Shown in pieces: positions 43,636-52,304 of a stretch of DNA of 64,000 nucleotides. Position numbers and translations under genes: made by a program. Numbering within the stretch: position 1 is the first letter of the stretch; every line of letters starts with the position of its first letter. This stretch comes from Hellea balneolensis DSM 19091 (GTDB taxonomy: Bacteria > Pseudomonadota > Alphaproteobacteria > Caulobacterales > Maricaulaceae). The notes below the pieces were generated by a model. The model was not told where the DNA came from. It did no database searches and saw only the letters and a program-made list of their open reading frames with translations. Location: contig NZ_AUAC01000002.1 of assembly GCF_000428525.1 (NCBI RefSeq), positions 1,116,001-1,180,000 of the forward strand. Reading direction: 5' to 3'.

Positions 43636-44367
43636 CTAAAAATTATCCTTAGCCGCCCGGATTTCACCGAGGCGCTTCGCCGAAGCCGCCCGCATGAACG
43701 GATTAGCCGCTTTTTCTGCTGCAACGCAAGTGGGAACTGTGGGCTTGCCTTGCTCTCGCAGCTCCTTGGCGTATTTCACATAATCAAGCAAAGCTTGATT
43801 ATCAGGCTCTACAGTTACTGCAAAGCGTGCATTTGAGAGCGTATATTCATGGGCGCAATAGAGTTTTGTCTCATCTGGCAGCTCAGCAATGGCGGCCATG
43901 GAGCCGAACATATCTTCAGGACTCCCTTCAAAGAGACGGCCACAGCCAAGCGCGAATATTGTATCACCGACAAAAGCTGCGCTAGCGGCGGGAACATAAT
44001 AAATAATGTGATCGACCGTATGGCCAGGCGTGAAAATAACTTGAACCTCATGAGCGCCAAAGGAAAAAACATCGCCGCCCGACACGCCTTTATCCAATCC
44101 AGGAATACGGCCTTCTATTTGGTCGGGACCGGTTATTGAGAGGCCATGCGCTTGTTTAAGTGACAAATTTCCGCCCACGTGATCAGGGTGATGATGCGTG
44201 TTCCAGATTTGCGTAAGTGTCCAGCCTCGCTCAGCACAAGCCGCCTCTATTTTGGCGGCTTCTGGCGTATCAATGGCAGCTGTTTCGCCGCTCTCAGGGT
44301 CATGGATCAGCAATCCATAATTATCTGATAGGCAAGGGAAAAGAGCGATCTCTAACGTTGATGTCAT
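43636..44367 (-). CDS. gloB: Hydroxyacylglutathione hydrolase (glyoxalase II)
   Basis: Hydrolyses S-lactoylglutathione to lactate, finishing methylglyoxal detoxification. The metallo-beta-lactamase motif THHHPDHVGG is at about residues 56-65; further ligands are in FTPGHTVDHI, FVGDTIFALGCGRLFEG and YCAHEYTLSNARFA, all typical of GloB. The 243 residues include the C-terminal glutathione-binding part (the conserved …NPFMRA). Located between the large TonB-like gene and the transferase gene. Confidence 0.93.
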   Translation of the reverse strand: MTSTLEIALFPCLSDNYGLLIHDPESGETAAIDTPEAAKIEAACAERGWTLTQIWNTHHHPDHVGGNLSLKQAHGLSITGPDQIEGRIPGLDKGVSGGDVFSFGAHEVQVIFTPGHTVDHIIYYVPAASAAFVGDTIFALGCGRLFEGSPEDMFGSMAAIAELPDETKLYCAHEYTLSNARFAVTVEPDNQALLDYVKYAKELREQGKPTVPTCVAAEKAANPFMRAASAKRLGEIRAAKDNF

Positions 44368-44382
44368 ATGCGTTTATACGGC

Positions 44383-47300
44383 TTATTCTCCGCGAAAAAC
44401 AATGCGCTTTTGCCGCGCTCTTGAAATGACGGCTTCGCCATTTACAGTTTTGGGCTCATAACGCATTTTCTCTATCGCCCGTAAAGCTTCCTTTTCAAAC
44501 GCTTCATTATGAAGCCCGCTATGATCATTTGAAAGAATGTTCACATTCGTCACCCGTCCATCAGTTCCGACATCATAACCCACCACAATCGCGACATTGG
44601 CATAATAATCACGTCGTGATGCTTTACTTGGGTAAACTGCACTCGCATTTCGGGTCATTTTAGCTTCAATAATGACATCCTTCATAACCGGTGTCGGCGC
44701 GGCGACTTTAACTGCGGGAACACTCGCAACCTTTACAGGGCTTGGCTCTGTGACGATGTATGACGGTAAAGGCTCACTCGCTGGCAGCGTGTCTGTAATG
44801 ATAGGCTGCGCAGGAACCGCAGTCTGCGTATCATAAAACTCAAGAGCGGGAACCATTTCCGCCACCCGGGTTACGGACTGAACATTTAACAATGCTTGAG
44901 CTTGGGCTTCCGCTTCTTTCTGGGCTATATCCTGCTCACGTTTGACCTTTTTTAGCTCTGTCAAAAGCGAACCTGTGATCTTGGAACTTGTATCTGCCAT
45001 ACCAAAAAGCGATTTGAACTCTTTGATGGCTTCTTGAGTCTGTCCATTTTGAAGCCCGTCAAATGGACCGCTGTAAAAGCCTAAATCAGAAAGACGCATT
45101 TGAACATCTGCTGTCAGTTCAGGATAATTAACAGAGGCGGCCCTTGGCGGTGCCAATTTAACCGCCTTCCGCGTGGCCGTTTTCGTCGGAGTCAGGTTCT
45201 CAGTGCTGTTGGTCTTAACTGCCAGTTTTTTAGGGACTACTTTTGATGCAGGTGTTTCGACCTTTGCTTTTACCGTCTCTTGAGGCCGCATATCAGGCAG
45301 TTCAAAGGCAAATCCAACCGGATCCACAACACTTGCAAGTTTTTCAACGGATAAATCGGTCTCAGCTGAAATTTCCGGTATTGCAGCTTCAGCAGATATC
45401 TCCTCCAGAACAGGTTTATTTGAGCTAGCTTCAACCCCAACCTTCGGAGGTGTCTCAATGGGTGCCGCCTCAGGCTTTGTTGCTGGAGTGTCTTGAGCTA
45501 TTTCTACCGCTGGAAGCTCTTTGGTAACGGGCTTTTCAACTTGCGTCACAGCGCTTGCCACTTTCGTGGGTGTGGATGCGCTTGATTTCACCTGCAATTT
45601 GGCCGGAGATGATTTAGTTAAGGCGAGCCCACCGCCCAAAATTGCGATGCCGCCAATAATAGCGCCTAGAGCCATAAAACTTGAACCATGACGACGTATA
45701 AAGCTTGGGCTTTCATCAATGCCGGCTAATAAAACGGCATCCGATTTCTCTTCAACTTTGCTAAGCACAACCTCTTCGACATCAACACTGATTTCAGCGT
45801 CTTTTTCTCGAGAAAAACGGCTTCTTCGCCCGCGTCCAAACCTCTTACTTTTACGCCCTGAGCTCACAATCGCTTTATGAGACACATCGGTATCTGTTAT
45901 ATTTGGCATCTTGGATGTTGCGAATGGCTTGGCTTTAAGATCGAGCTCCGCAATGTCATCAGGCATTCCCCCGGCTTCCAAGTGGTCAATGGCGCTTCTG
46001 TGCGCCGCTTCTCGGGCTTGACTGTCTTCGACAGCCTGCTGCGTGGCTTCAATTTCAAGGCGAAGTGCATGATCTTTTTCGGCTTGAACCACCAGAGCCT
46101 GCTCAAGCGCCTCTATTTCGATTTTAGCTTGGTCAAGCTCCGTTTGTGACAGATCATAATTTGATTTTAGCTTATAGGATTTCTCGGACGCCTCAGCTAC
46201 AAGGTGACTGTTCTTAGACAGACCTTCAGACATAGCTGACAGTTTGCCTGAAAGGGCTTCCTCCTCTTGGCGCACCTCATCCAGCTCTTCACGGCATTTT
46301 TGCGCGAAAGCCATAGCCGCCTCAGCTTCTTTTTGGGCCTCATGATAGGCCCTATCAGCGACTGAGAGGCGCTCTGACACGGTTTTACGGTTATCACTCA
46401 GAACTTCAGATTCGGCTTGCAAAGCTGATAAATCAGCCGTCAGCTTATCAAGCTTAGTGGCGCTTTTTTCATAGCTATCAAAACGCTTAACAAGCTTACC
46501 TTCAATGACGTCTGCATTGGCACGGCGAACGTCTAAATCTTCGGTCTGAACCGCAAGATTTTCAGCGCCTGACGCGGCTTGCTTTTCCAGGTCTTTAAGC
46601 CGGTCTTTCAAACGCAATTCTTCATTGCGCGTAATATCCAAGGCCGCTTCGTAACGCTCAAGTGCAGCTTTACGTTCGGCTTCTTTTTTGGCAGCGATTT
46701 CGCGTTTGCGGGCCTCTTCGATACGGCGGGCTTCTTCGGCCAACCGCGCTTCTTCGGCGCGGCGCTCTTCTTCTACGCGGCGCAGTTCGTCCTGTTTTAA
46801 ACGTTCGGCTTCTTCAAAAGCTTTTGCTGCACGTTCCATCTCGGCGATGCGGTCTGCTTCCATTTTTAACGCGGCTTCCGCTTCGCGGGCGGCCTCTAAA
46901 GCTTTGCGCTGTGCGTCTTCTTTGGCGGCGGTAGCCGCTTCCATTTTTGCTTTGAAGTTCTGAGCCGCGCGCTCCGCCTCTTCAGCTCTGACTTCAGCTT
47001 CAGTACGTGTTTCTTCAGCAATGTCTATTTTAGGACTTTTAAATCGGGACAACAATCCGCCCTTTGAACTTGCCGAAACTTTGGCTGTTTCACTCGCAAG
47101 ACGCGTTTCAATTTCTGACGCTTCCCAAATAATTTCTTTTTCAAAGTCCAGTTCAGAACACCGTAGTACCAAAACATCGCCTGATGAAATTGTTGCGGCA
47201 AATTCTGCAGGGATATCGATTTCAGTTGTTTTTCCATTTGGGCGGCAATCAAGCAGAGTTACTTTTTGTTGATCTGTCCAACCGACGGGCGATAGCCACT

Positions 47301-47409
47301 CTGTCCCATTTTTACTGAGACTGACCAATAGCTGATCATTGTCGCAAGTTTGCTCTATAAAAATAACGCTCGCGCCATTTGTCGTAGCTATACCTTGAAG
47401 TCCCATCAT
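44383..47409 (-). CDS. Large coiled-coil protein with transmembrane helix, peptidoglycan-binding domain and TonB C-terminal domain
   Basis: A 1008-residue protein from ATG 47409, chosen because GGGAGA lies just ahead; the frame stays open 22 codons further upstream. Order: an unidentified N-terminal domain (1-110), a long Ala/Glu/Arg-rich coiled coil (about 125-500), a basic stretch (RKSKRFGRGRRSRFSR), one membrane helix (about 575-600, ALGAIIGGIAILGGGLAL), a Thr/Pro/Val-rich periplasmic linker, a PG_binding_1-like domain (about 755-815, LSDLGFYSGPFDGLQNGQT) and a TonB C-terminal domain (about 925-1008, NVAIVVGYDVGTDGRV). The coil should be cytoplasmic. No matching named protein is known to me. 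gloB follows after 15 bp. Confidence 0.8.
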   Translation of the reverse strand: MMGLQGIATTNGASVIFIEQTCDNDQLLVSLSKNGTEWLSPVGWTDQQKVTLLDCRPNGKTTEIDIPAEFAATISSGDVLVLRCSELDFEKEIIWEASEIETRLASETAKVSASSKGGLLSRFKSPKIDIAEETRTEAEVRAEEAERAAQNFKAKMEAATAAKEDAQRKALEAAREAEAALKMEADRIAEMERAAKAFEEAERLKQDELRRVEEERRAEEARLAEEARRIEEARKREIAAKKEAERKAALERYEAALDITRNEELRLKDRLKDLEKQAASGAENLAVQTEDLDVRRANADVIEGKLVKRFDSYEKSATKLDKLTADLSALQAESEVLSDNRKTVSERLSVADRAYHEAQKEAEAAMAFAQKCREELDEVRQEEEALSGKLSAMSEGLSKNSHLVAEASEKSYKLKSNYDLSQTELDQAKIEIEALEQALVVQAEKDHALRLEIEATQQAVEDSQAREAAHRSAIDHLEAGGMPDDIAELDLKAKPFATSKMPNITDTDVSHKAIVSSGRKSKRFGRGRRSRFSREKDAEISVDVEEVVLSKVEEKSDAVLLAGIDESPSFIRRHGSSFMALGAIIGGIAILGGGLALTKSSPAKLQVKSSASTPTKVASAVTQVEKPVTKELPAVEIAQDTPATKPEAAPIETPPKVGVEASSNKPVLEEISAEAAIPEISAETDLSVEKLASVVDPVGFAFELPDMRPQETVKAKVETPASKVVPKKLAVKTNSTENLTPTKTATRKAVKLAPPRAASVNYPELTADVQMRLSDLGFYSGPFDGLQNGQTQEAIKEFKSLFGMADTSSKITGSLLTELKKVKREQDIAQKEAEAQAQALLNVQSVTRVAEMVPALEFYDTQTAVPAQPIITDTLPASEPLPSYIVTEPSPVKVASVPAVKVAAPTPVMKDVIIEAKMTRNASAVYPSKASRRDYYANVAIVVGYDVGTDGRVTNVNILSNDHSGLHNEAFEKEALRAIEKMRYEPKTVNGEAVISRARQKRIVFRGE

Positions 47410-47482
47410 AGTCTCCCAACCCACTTTTTTGGAAATCTTAAGACAGACTGACGTTATAGCCGCAAGAGCCGCCAACGCATAT

Positions 47483-47509
47483 TGTGGATAAGCTCACCCT
47501 TCATCCACA
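47483..47509. promoter_or_regulatory. Inverted pair of DnaA-box-like sites
   Basis: TGTGGATAA at 47483-47491 is the exact complement of the DnaA box TTATCCACA. TCATCCACA at 47501-47509 is an 8-of-9 match in the opposite orientation. The pair sits 74-100 bp upstream of the large coiled-coil TonB-like gene. Confidence 0.5.
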
Positions 47510-47527
47510 ACATATTGGCACTAAGCC

Positions 47528-47941
47528 TTAATTAGATATCTTATCGGGTTCATATTTTCCGATAATTCCCATTATGATTGTAACGAGGAATGGCCAGATC
47601 ATCAGAACCATAAATATGGCGATATTGGCATTTCCGCCCTCGGCTGACAGATGATAATGACGACCCGATAAGGCATAAGCCAGCCAAATAAAGGCGCTTA
47701 GGGCCGCCCCTACCCATAAGGCGCGAGTAACGGACTTTCGAGCGACCATAACCAAGCCAATCAATATGAAAGGCGCGGCTGCAAATCCGGCGTTAAATAG
47801 AAGCAGGCCTGGCGCATCAAATATGCGATCCGCGCGGCCAGTCGTGCCGAAAACAATAAGGTCTGCAATGAAAGGTAAAGCCGCCACAAGGGCGGCCGTT
47901 ATTAAGGATGCTTTATTAAGAGGTTTTTTATCTGTAGCCAT
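47528..47941 (-). CDS. Small integral membrane protein, unknown
   Basis: A 137-residue protein with four hydrophobic helices (about 14-32, 45-68, 73-92, 108-128) and a polar loop GRHYHLSAEGGNAN. No family motif recognised. It starts 14 bp after the GIN-domain gene stop and is probably co-transcribed with it. Function unknown. Confidence 0.65.
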   Translation of the reverse strand: MATDKKPLNKASLITAALVAALPFIADLIVFGTTGRADRIFDAPGLLLFNAGFAAAPFILIGLVMVARKSVTRALWVGAALSAFIWLAYALSGRHYHLSAEGGNANIAIFMVLMIWPFLVTIIMGIIGKYEPDKISN

Positions 47942-47955
47942 AAGGGCTCATAACA

Positions 47956-48657
47956 TTATTTGATTTTGACGGAAGCCATAAAGCTCTTACTTTTCTCAAT
48001 GTCTTTAGGATTACCGTAAACCTCAATACTTCCCATACCTGCCGCGTCAGCGCTCACGGACTCTGAGGCATAAACCGAAATTTCGCCCATACCTGCCAAA
48101 TCCACATCGACATTTTCGCATTCAAGGTCTTCGGCGCGCAATTCACCGAGTCCCGCCATATCAACATCAAGCTGTCCGCATGACCCTGATAGTTCCATAT
48201 CGCTTATACCGGCTACTTCAATATCGAAATCTTTACTATCAATGCCCTTAATCTCACCTGAGCCGATTCCCGTAATATCGACACCTTCCAAAGACGGAAG
48301 CGAAATAACAGCGCGAATGCCGCTATTATTTTTATTCTTTCGGCCATTCAGGTTGATACTCTTATCCTGTCTATCTTCATCCTGCGCCAGAACAAGCGTT
48401 TTGCCTTTGCGGTAAACTTTCATGCCTTCGACATCTTTATGTTTACCTGAAGTGAAAACCGAAAAGTCTTCTCCAACCTGAACCTCTAATTCGTAAACGC
48501 CAGTGATGCGGATCTTATCAAAGCCGATAATATCATGGGTTTCTTCAATACGGTCTTTGTCATCAACCTCATGCGCCGATACGATTGATGTCGACGCCAA
48601 AAGAATTGCGATGGCACTCGCAGCTTTCAAAGCGTTCAATAAAATATGTTTTTGCAT
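47956..48657 (-). CDS. Exported head-GIN domain (DUF2807) protein
   Basis: A 233-residue exported protein from ATG 48657, preceded by TAAGGAGA. The signal peptide ends in IVSAHE. The rest is a repetitive right-handed beta structure: ITGIGSGEI, VAGISDMELSG, MAGLGELRAED, LAGMGEISVY and AAGMGSIEVYG repeat a G-x-G-x-hydrophobic pattern, the mark of DUF2807. Such proteins are thought to be cell-surface or periplasmic adhesion-like domains; this is family knowledge only. Confidence 0.82.
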   Translation of the reverse strand: MQKHILLNALKAASAIAILLASTSIVSAHEVDDKDRIEETHDIIGFDKIRITGVYELEVQVGEDFSVFTSGKHKDVEGMKVYRKGKTLVLAQDEDRQDKSINLNGRKNKNNSGIRAVISLPSLEGVDITGIGSGEIKGIDSKDFDIEVAGISDMELSGSCGQLDVDMAGLGELRAEDLECENVDVDLAGMGEISVYASESVSADAAGMGSIEVYGNPKDIEKSKSFMASVKIK

Positions 48658-48729
48658 AATTGTCTCCTTATTGTTTTTCGATAACAAAGAGCGTGATTGA
48701 TGTCAATTTCTTATTGAAAAACGATATAT

Positions 48730-49125
48730 TCAGGTCTTGACCTTCGACTGTCTGAAATTACCGCTGGCCCATAATATTAAAGCAATCAGTGGAAATTGCA
48801 GCGCCACTCTTATCCAAAGCGCTGTTAAGCTGGCAACACTATCGCTCATCGGAATATTATACATCGCCATATAAATATTAGCTGGCAGGACAGCGAGAAG
48901 AAATGGCGCGAGCCAGAACCCGGCCAATTTACGATATTTTGGCAAGACAAGGCCAAGTGCAAAAGCCATTTCCATAATGCCGGTCACCCAGACAATTAAG
49001 CGTGGAAACGGTAAGAGCGGCGGTACAATAGCTACAAAGCTATCAACCTCAACAAAATGCATAATGCCAGCAAAGAAGAAAAAAAGCGCGAGAAGCCAGC
49101 AAAGCGCAATCTTTACATAGTCCAT
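48730..49125 (-). CDS. DoxX-like family membrane protein
   Basis: A 131-residue four-helix membrane protein. AGIMHFVEVDSFVAIVPPLLP and TGIMEMAFALGLVLPKYRKLAG are typical DoxX-like blocks. Role unknown, possibly quinone- or redox-related. It begins 3 bp after the prfA stop, where prmC often stands in other bacteria. Confidence 0.8.
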   Translation of the reverse strand: MDYVKIALCWLLALFFFFAGIMHFVEVDSFVAIVPPLLPFPRLIVWVTGIMEMAFALGLVLPKYRKLAGFWLAPFLLAVLPANIYMAMYNIPMSDSVASLTALWIRVALQFPLIALILWASGNFRQSKVKT

Positions 49126-49128
49126 ATC

Positions 49129-50196
49129 CTAAGCTTCGGCTTCCATTGCCGCGAGGCGGTTGGCTTGGTCCTCGCTGATAAGGGCGTCAATCACATCGCC
49201 AAGTTCATCGCCGGCTACGATTTTATCGAGCTTATAAAGCGTGAGGTTTATGCGGTGATCCGTGAGCCGGCCCTGCGGATAATTATAGGTCCGAATACGC
49301 GCCGAACGGTCACCGGAGCCGACTTGATCTTTACGCTCATCTGCGCGCTCGGAGTCCACCCGCTGTTTTTCAATATCATAGAGCTTCATCTTTAAAAGGC
49401 GCTCAGCATTGGCGCGGTTCATATGCTGGGATTTAGCGTCACAGACAACCACGACCCCAGTCGGGACATGTGTCATACGCACAGCGGAGTCGGTCTTATT
49501 AACGTGCTGTCCCCCGGCTCCTGAGGCGCGCATCGTATCAACACGCACATCAGTCATAGAGAAGCCGATATCGATATCTTCGGGTTCCGGCAGAACGGCA
49601 ACTGTTGCGGCAGAGGTATGAATGCGCCCCTGGGTTTCTGTGACAGGCACCCGCTGCACGCGGTGAACACCCATCTCAAATTTTAGCTTACCGTAAACCC
49701 CTGCGCCGGATACAGAGGCAATAATTTCTTTAAAGCCGCCCATATCAGCGGGCGAGTCACTTTCGACTTCGACTTTCCAGCCTTGGAGCTGTGCATAGCG
49801 GGAATACATAGAGAATAAATCCCCCGCAAAAATAGCCGCTTCATCGCCGCCAGTTCCGGCGCGAATTTCGAGCACGACCGAGGCATTATCATCTTTGTCC
49901 TTGGGCAAGAGTAGCAGCGAAACATCTTTTTCAAGCCCCGGTAGCTTATCCTTTAAAGTTTGAAGTTCCTCTTTCGCCATTGCCCCCATTTCAGGATCGT
50001 CTAGCATGGCTTGCAGGTCTTCCATTTCACCTCGCACGGATTGCAAGGCACGGACGCCTTCGACAACTGGCCTTAACTCGGCATAGTCTTTTCCAAGCTG
50101 TACGATTTCATCGCTATCTGTTGTCGCGCCCATGCGAGCTTCAATCTGTTCAAAACGATCAACGACTTGGGCGAGTTTTATGTCCGGGATATTCAT
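49129..50196 (-). CDS. prfA: Peptide chain release factor 1
   Basis: RF1 ends translation at UAA and UAG. The 355 residues show the codon-recognition region near [18 protein letters not shown] and the peptidyl-tRNA hydrolysis motif [15 protein letters not shown] with GGQ. The P-V-T variant of the PxT anticodon-like tripeptide is present. Its usual partner prmC, which methylates the GGQ glutamine, is not adjacent; a DoxX gene follows 3 bp later and a TonB-dependent receptor gene precedes by 17 bp. Confidence 0.96.
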   Translation of the reverse strand: MNIPDIKLAQVVDRFEQIEARMGATTDSDEIVQLGKDYAELRPVVEGVRALQSVRGEMEDLQAMLDDPEMGAMAKEELQTLKDKLPGLEKDVSLLLLPKDKDDNASVVLEIRAGTGGDEAAIFAGDLFSMYSRYAQLQGWKVEVESDSPADMGGFKEIIASVSGAGVYGKLKFEMGVHRVQRVPVTETQGRIHTSAATVAVLPEPEDIDIGFSMTDVRVDTMRASGAGGQHVNKTDSAVRMTHVPTGVVVVCDAKSQHMNRANAERLLKMKLYDIEKQRVDSERADERKDQVGSGDRSARIRTYNYPQGRLTDHRINLTLYKLDKIVAGDELGDVIDALISEDQANRLAAMEAEA

Positions 50197-50213
50197 AGCG
50201 CGTCGATAAGCGT

Positions 50214-52226
50214 TTAAAACTCTGACGACAAGCCGAAAAACATGGTCCTTGGACGACCTGGAAAATAACGCTCATTCCCAAAGGCGAAATCCGCGCGATC
50301 CGCGTATCGCATGTCAAAAAGATTATCGACGCGTCCAAAAAACGTGATGGCGTCGCTCACATCATAGCGGCCTCTGAGCACGAAGATATCATGCCCTGGA
50401 TATTTCTCTGTATTGCCAGGATTGGTGAAATAGCTCCCGACATGGCGCCATTCGATTTCTGCTTCAAGCTTATCTATTGGGCGCGCGGTTGCCCGTATGT
50501 GAGCCAGTGTATCCGGCGCTGTATCCACCCGATCCCCCGCCGTAATATTATTCGCGGCTGAGCCCACTGTTTCCGTGAAATTATATGTGTGCTTAGCGAG
50601 CGTACCATCGCCCGAGACGGAGAGCCAATCGGTGATATCTCCCGTAAAACTTAGCTCAACCCCGTTATGGCGCGTCTTGCCATTGACGACATTAAAGCCA
50701 TTGGCATTGCGGAAAAAGAAATTGTCTTTCCACATGGTGAAGGCTGCAAGCTCAACATCGAAATTTCTGAAGCCTCCCTTAAAACCCGCTTCCAGACTGT
50801 CCAGAGTTTCGACATCGGCTTCACCCGCGACTTGAGTTAATTGCACCGAATATAAGTCCGTGACTTGCGGAGCGCGGGACCCTCTGGCGGCGCGGGCATA
50901 GATCATATTTCCGTTATCCAAATAATATCGCAAAGAGGCTTTGGGCGTGATTGTCAGGAAATCATCGCTACGATCAGCGACACGAATGAAGCGGCCCGAG
51001 CGGCCATCACTGGCGTTGTTGTCGTAATTATAATCCGTATATTCCGCGCGAGCGCCAATATCGAGGATCACATTATCAGCGAGACGAATATCTTTCTGCG
51101 CATAGATTGCCCCGACAAAACTCTCAACCTCATAATCATAATGCAGACCTTGGACGAAAGAAAAGCGGCTTGGGTTCTCCTGAAACTCGTAAAGGAAGCC
51201 CTTGGTATATTCTGCGTCTGCACCGATATTGAAGCTGTCATCATAATAGGCACTTTGCAGACCGACAGAGCTATGCCCATTTTTCTCGAGCGCTTGCCCG
51301 GGTACAAAGTGGCGTAGGAAGCGTAATTCCGCGCGGCGAGCATAGGGCGTTAGCGCGAGTGTTTTCCCATCGTCCAAATCCCGCTCAAACCGGACTTGGG
51401 TGCGATAACTTTTACCATCTCGGAAAGCTTCGGGATTGGGGTTGGTGAAACGAATGTTATCATCACGGAAAGCGTCATCGCCTTGGATAAAGCCAGCAGT
51501 CTCTTGATTAAGGTTGTTCAAAGAGGAGAGCCACTCCACAGACCAAGGCCCGAAGTCATTTTGATATTTGAGCTGAAATTTTTGTTGATCAAAGCCGCTA
51601 TCCTCGCGGAAACCATTATCGGAGACGAGAGACAGAGAGGCTCTAATATTGCTCTGAGTCATTGCGGCTTGAGCAGATAAGAGGCCGTCATTGCTTCCCA
51701 TCACCTTCACACGGTTTACGCTATTCACATCAGCCGATTGCACATTGATGAGACCATGGACAGCATTGGAGCCATAAAAGGCTGGCCCTGGGCCTTTGAA
51801 AATTTCTAGCTTATTTGCAAACTCTGTCCCTGCTTCAAATAATCCATTTACATTGGCAAAACCTGCTGCGCGTAAAGGCACGCCATCTTCGAGATAAAGG
51901 AATGAGCCTGCCCCCGCTCCGCCCGTCAAAACAGGGGAACGAATAGCGGTCAGATGTTCTTGTCCGCTTCCGCGGTGAATGTTGAGACCTGCGACACGGT
52001 TTAAAGCTTCAGCAGGATGGACTAGCGAGATGGTCTCCAAAGACTCACGATCAACAATGTCAATGGCACCCGCTATGTCTTGCTCGTCCTTTTGGCTATC
52101 ATAAATACCTTCAACGAAAACTTCATTTAAACGTATATCTGCCGAGCCGATAATCCATTCATCCCCAGCGTCCTGCCCCCAGGCAGACACGGCAAATAAT
52201 AACGGTATTAGAGCAAGATATTTCAT
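50214..52226 (-). CDS. TonB-dependent outer-membrane receptor
   Basis: A 670-residue outer-membrane protein. Signal peptide about 1-17; a plug domain follows ([27 protein letters not shown], split helix) with the NEVFVEG stretch before it acting as a possible TonB box. The C-terminal barrel ends in FFGLSSEF, with terminal phenylalanine. No substrate motif. The divergent GH42 gene shares the intergenic region and suggests a saccharide or glycoside ligand, but nothing rules out a siderophore or vitamin. Confidence 0.88.
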   Translation of the reverse strand: MKYLALIPLLFAVSAWGQDAGDEWIIGSADIRLNEVFVEGIYDSQKDEQDIAGAIDIVDRESLETISLVHPAEALNRVAGLNIHRGSGQEHLTAIRSPVLTGGAGAGSFLYLEDGVPLRAAGFANVNGLFEAGTEFANKLEIFKGPGPAFYGSNAVHGLINVQSADVNSVNRVKVMGSNDGLLSAQAAMTQSNIRASLSLVSDNGFREDSGFDQQKFQLKYQNDFGPWSVEWLSSLNNLNQETAGFIQGDDAFRDDNIRFTNPNPEAFRDGKSYRTQVRFERDLDDGKTLALTPYARRAELRFLRHFVPGQALEKNGHSSVGLQSAYYDDSFNIGADAEYTKGFLYEFQENPSRFSFVQGLHYDYEVESFVGAIYAQKDIRLADNVILDIGARAEYTDYNYDNNASDGRSGRFIRVADRSDDFLTITPKASLRYYLDNGNMIYARAARGSRAPQVTDLYSVQLTQVAGEADVETLDSLEAGFKGGFRNFDVELAAFTMWKDNFFFRNANGFNVVNGKTRHNGVELSFTGDITDWLSVSGDGTLAKHTYNFTETVGSAANNITAGDRVDTAPDTLAHIRATARPIDKLEAEIEWRHVGSYFTNPGNTEKYPGHDIFVLRGRYDVSDAITFFGRVDNLFDMRYADRADFAFGNERYFPGRPRTMFFGLSSEF

Positions 52227-52304
52227 CCTAGCGCTATGCCCGAAAATGCCGCCTACTCAAACAAAAAGATTGACGCAGAGGCCCATCGCTTTGAAAAGCG
52301 CGAT

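Noticed and set aside
46579-46963. Several plus-strand frames rich in A, S and R or F and L
   Set aside because: They are the antisense readings of the repetitive Ala/Glu/Arg coiled coil.
47483-47509. Chromosomal or plasmid replication origin
   Set aside because: Only two DnaA-like boxes and no AT-rich unwinding region, dnaA, repA or parAB genes nearby.
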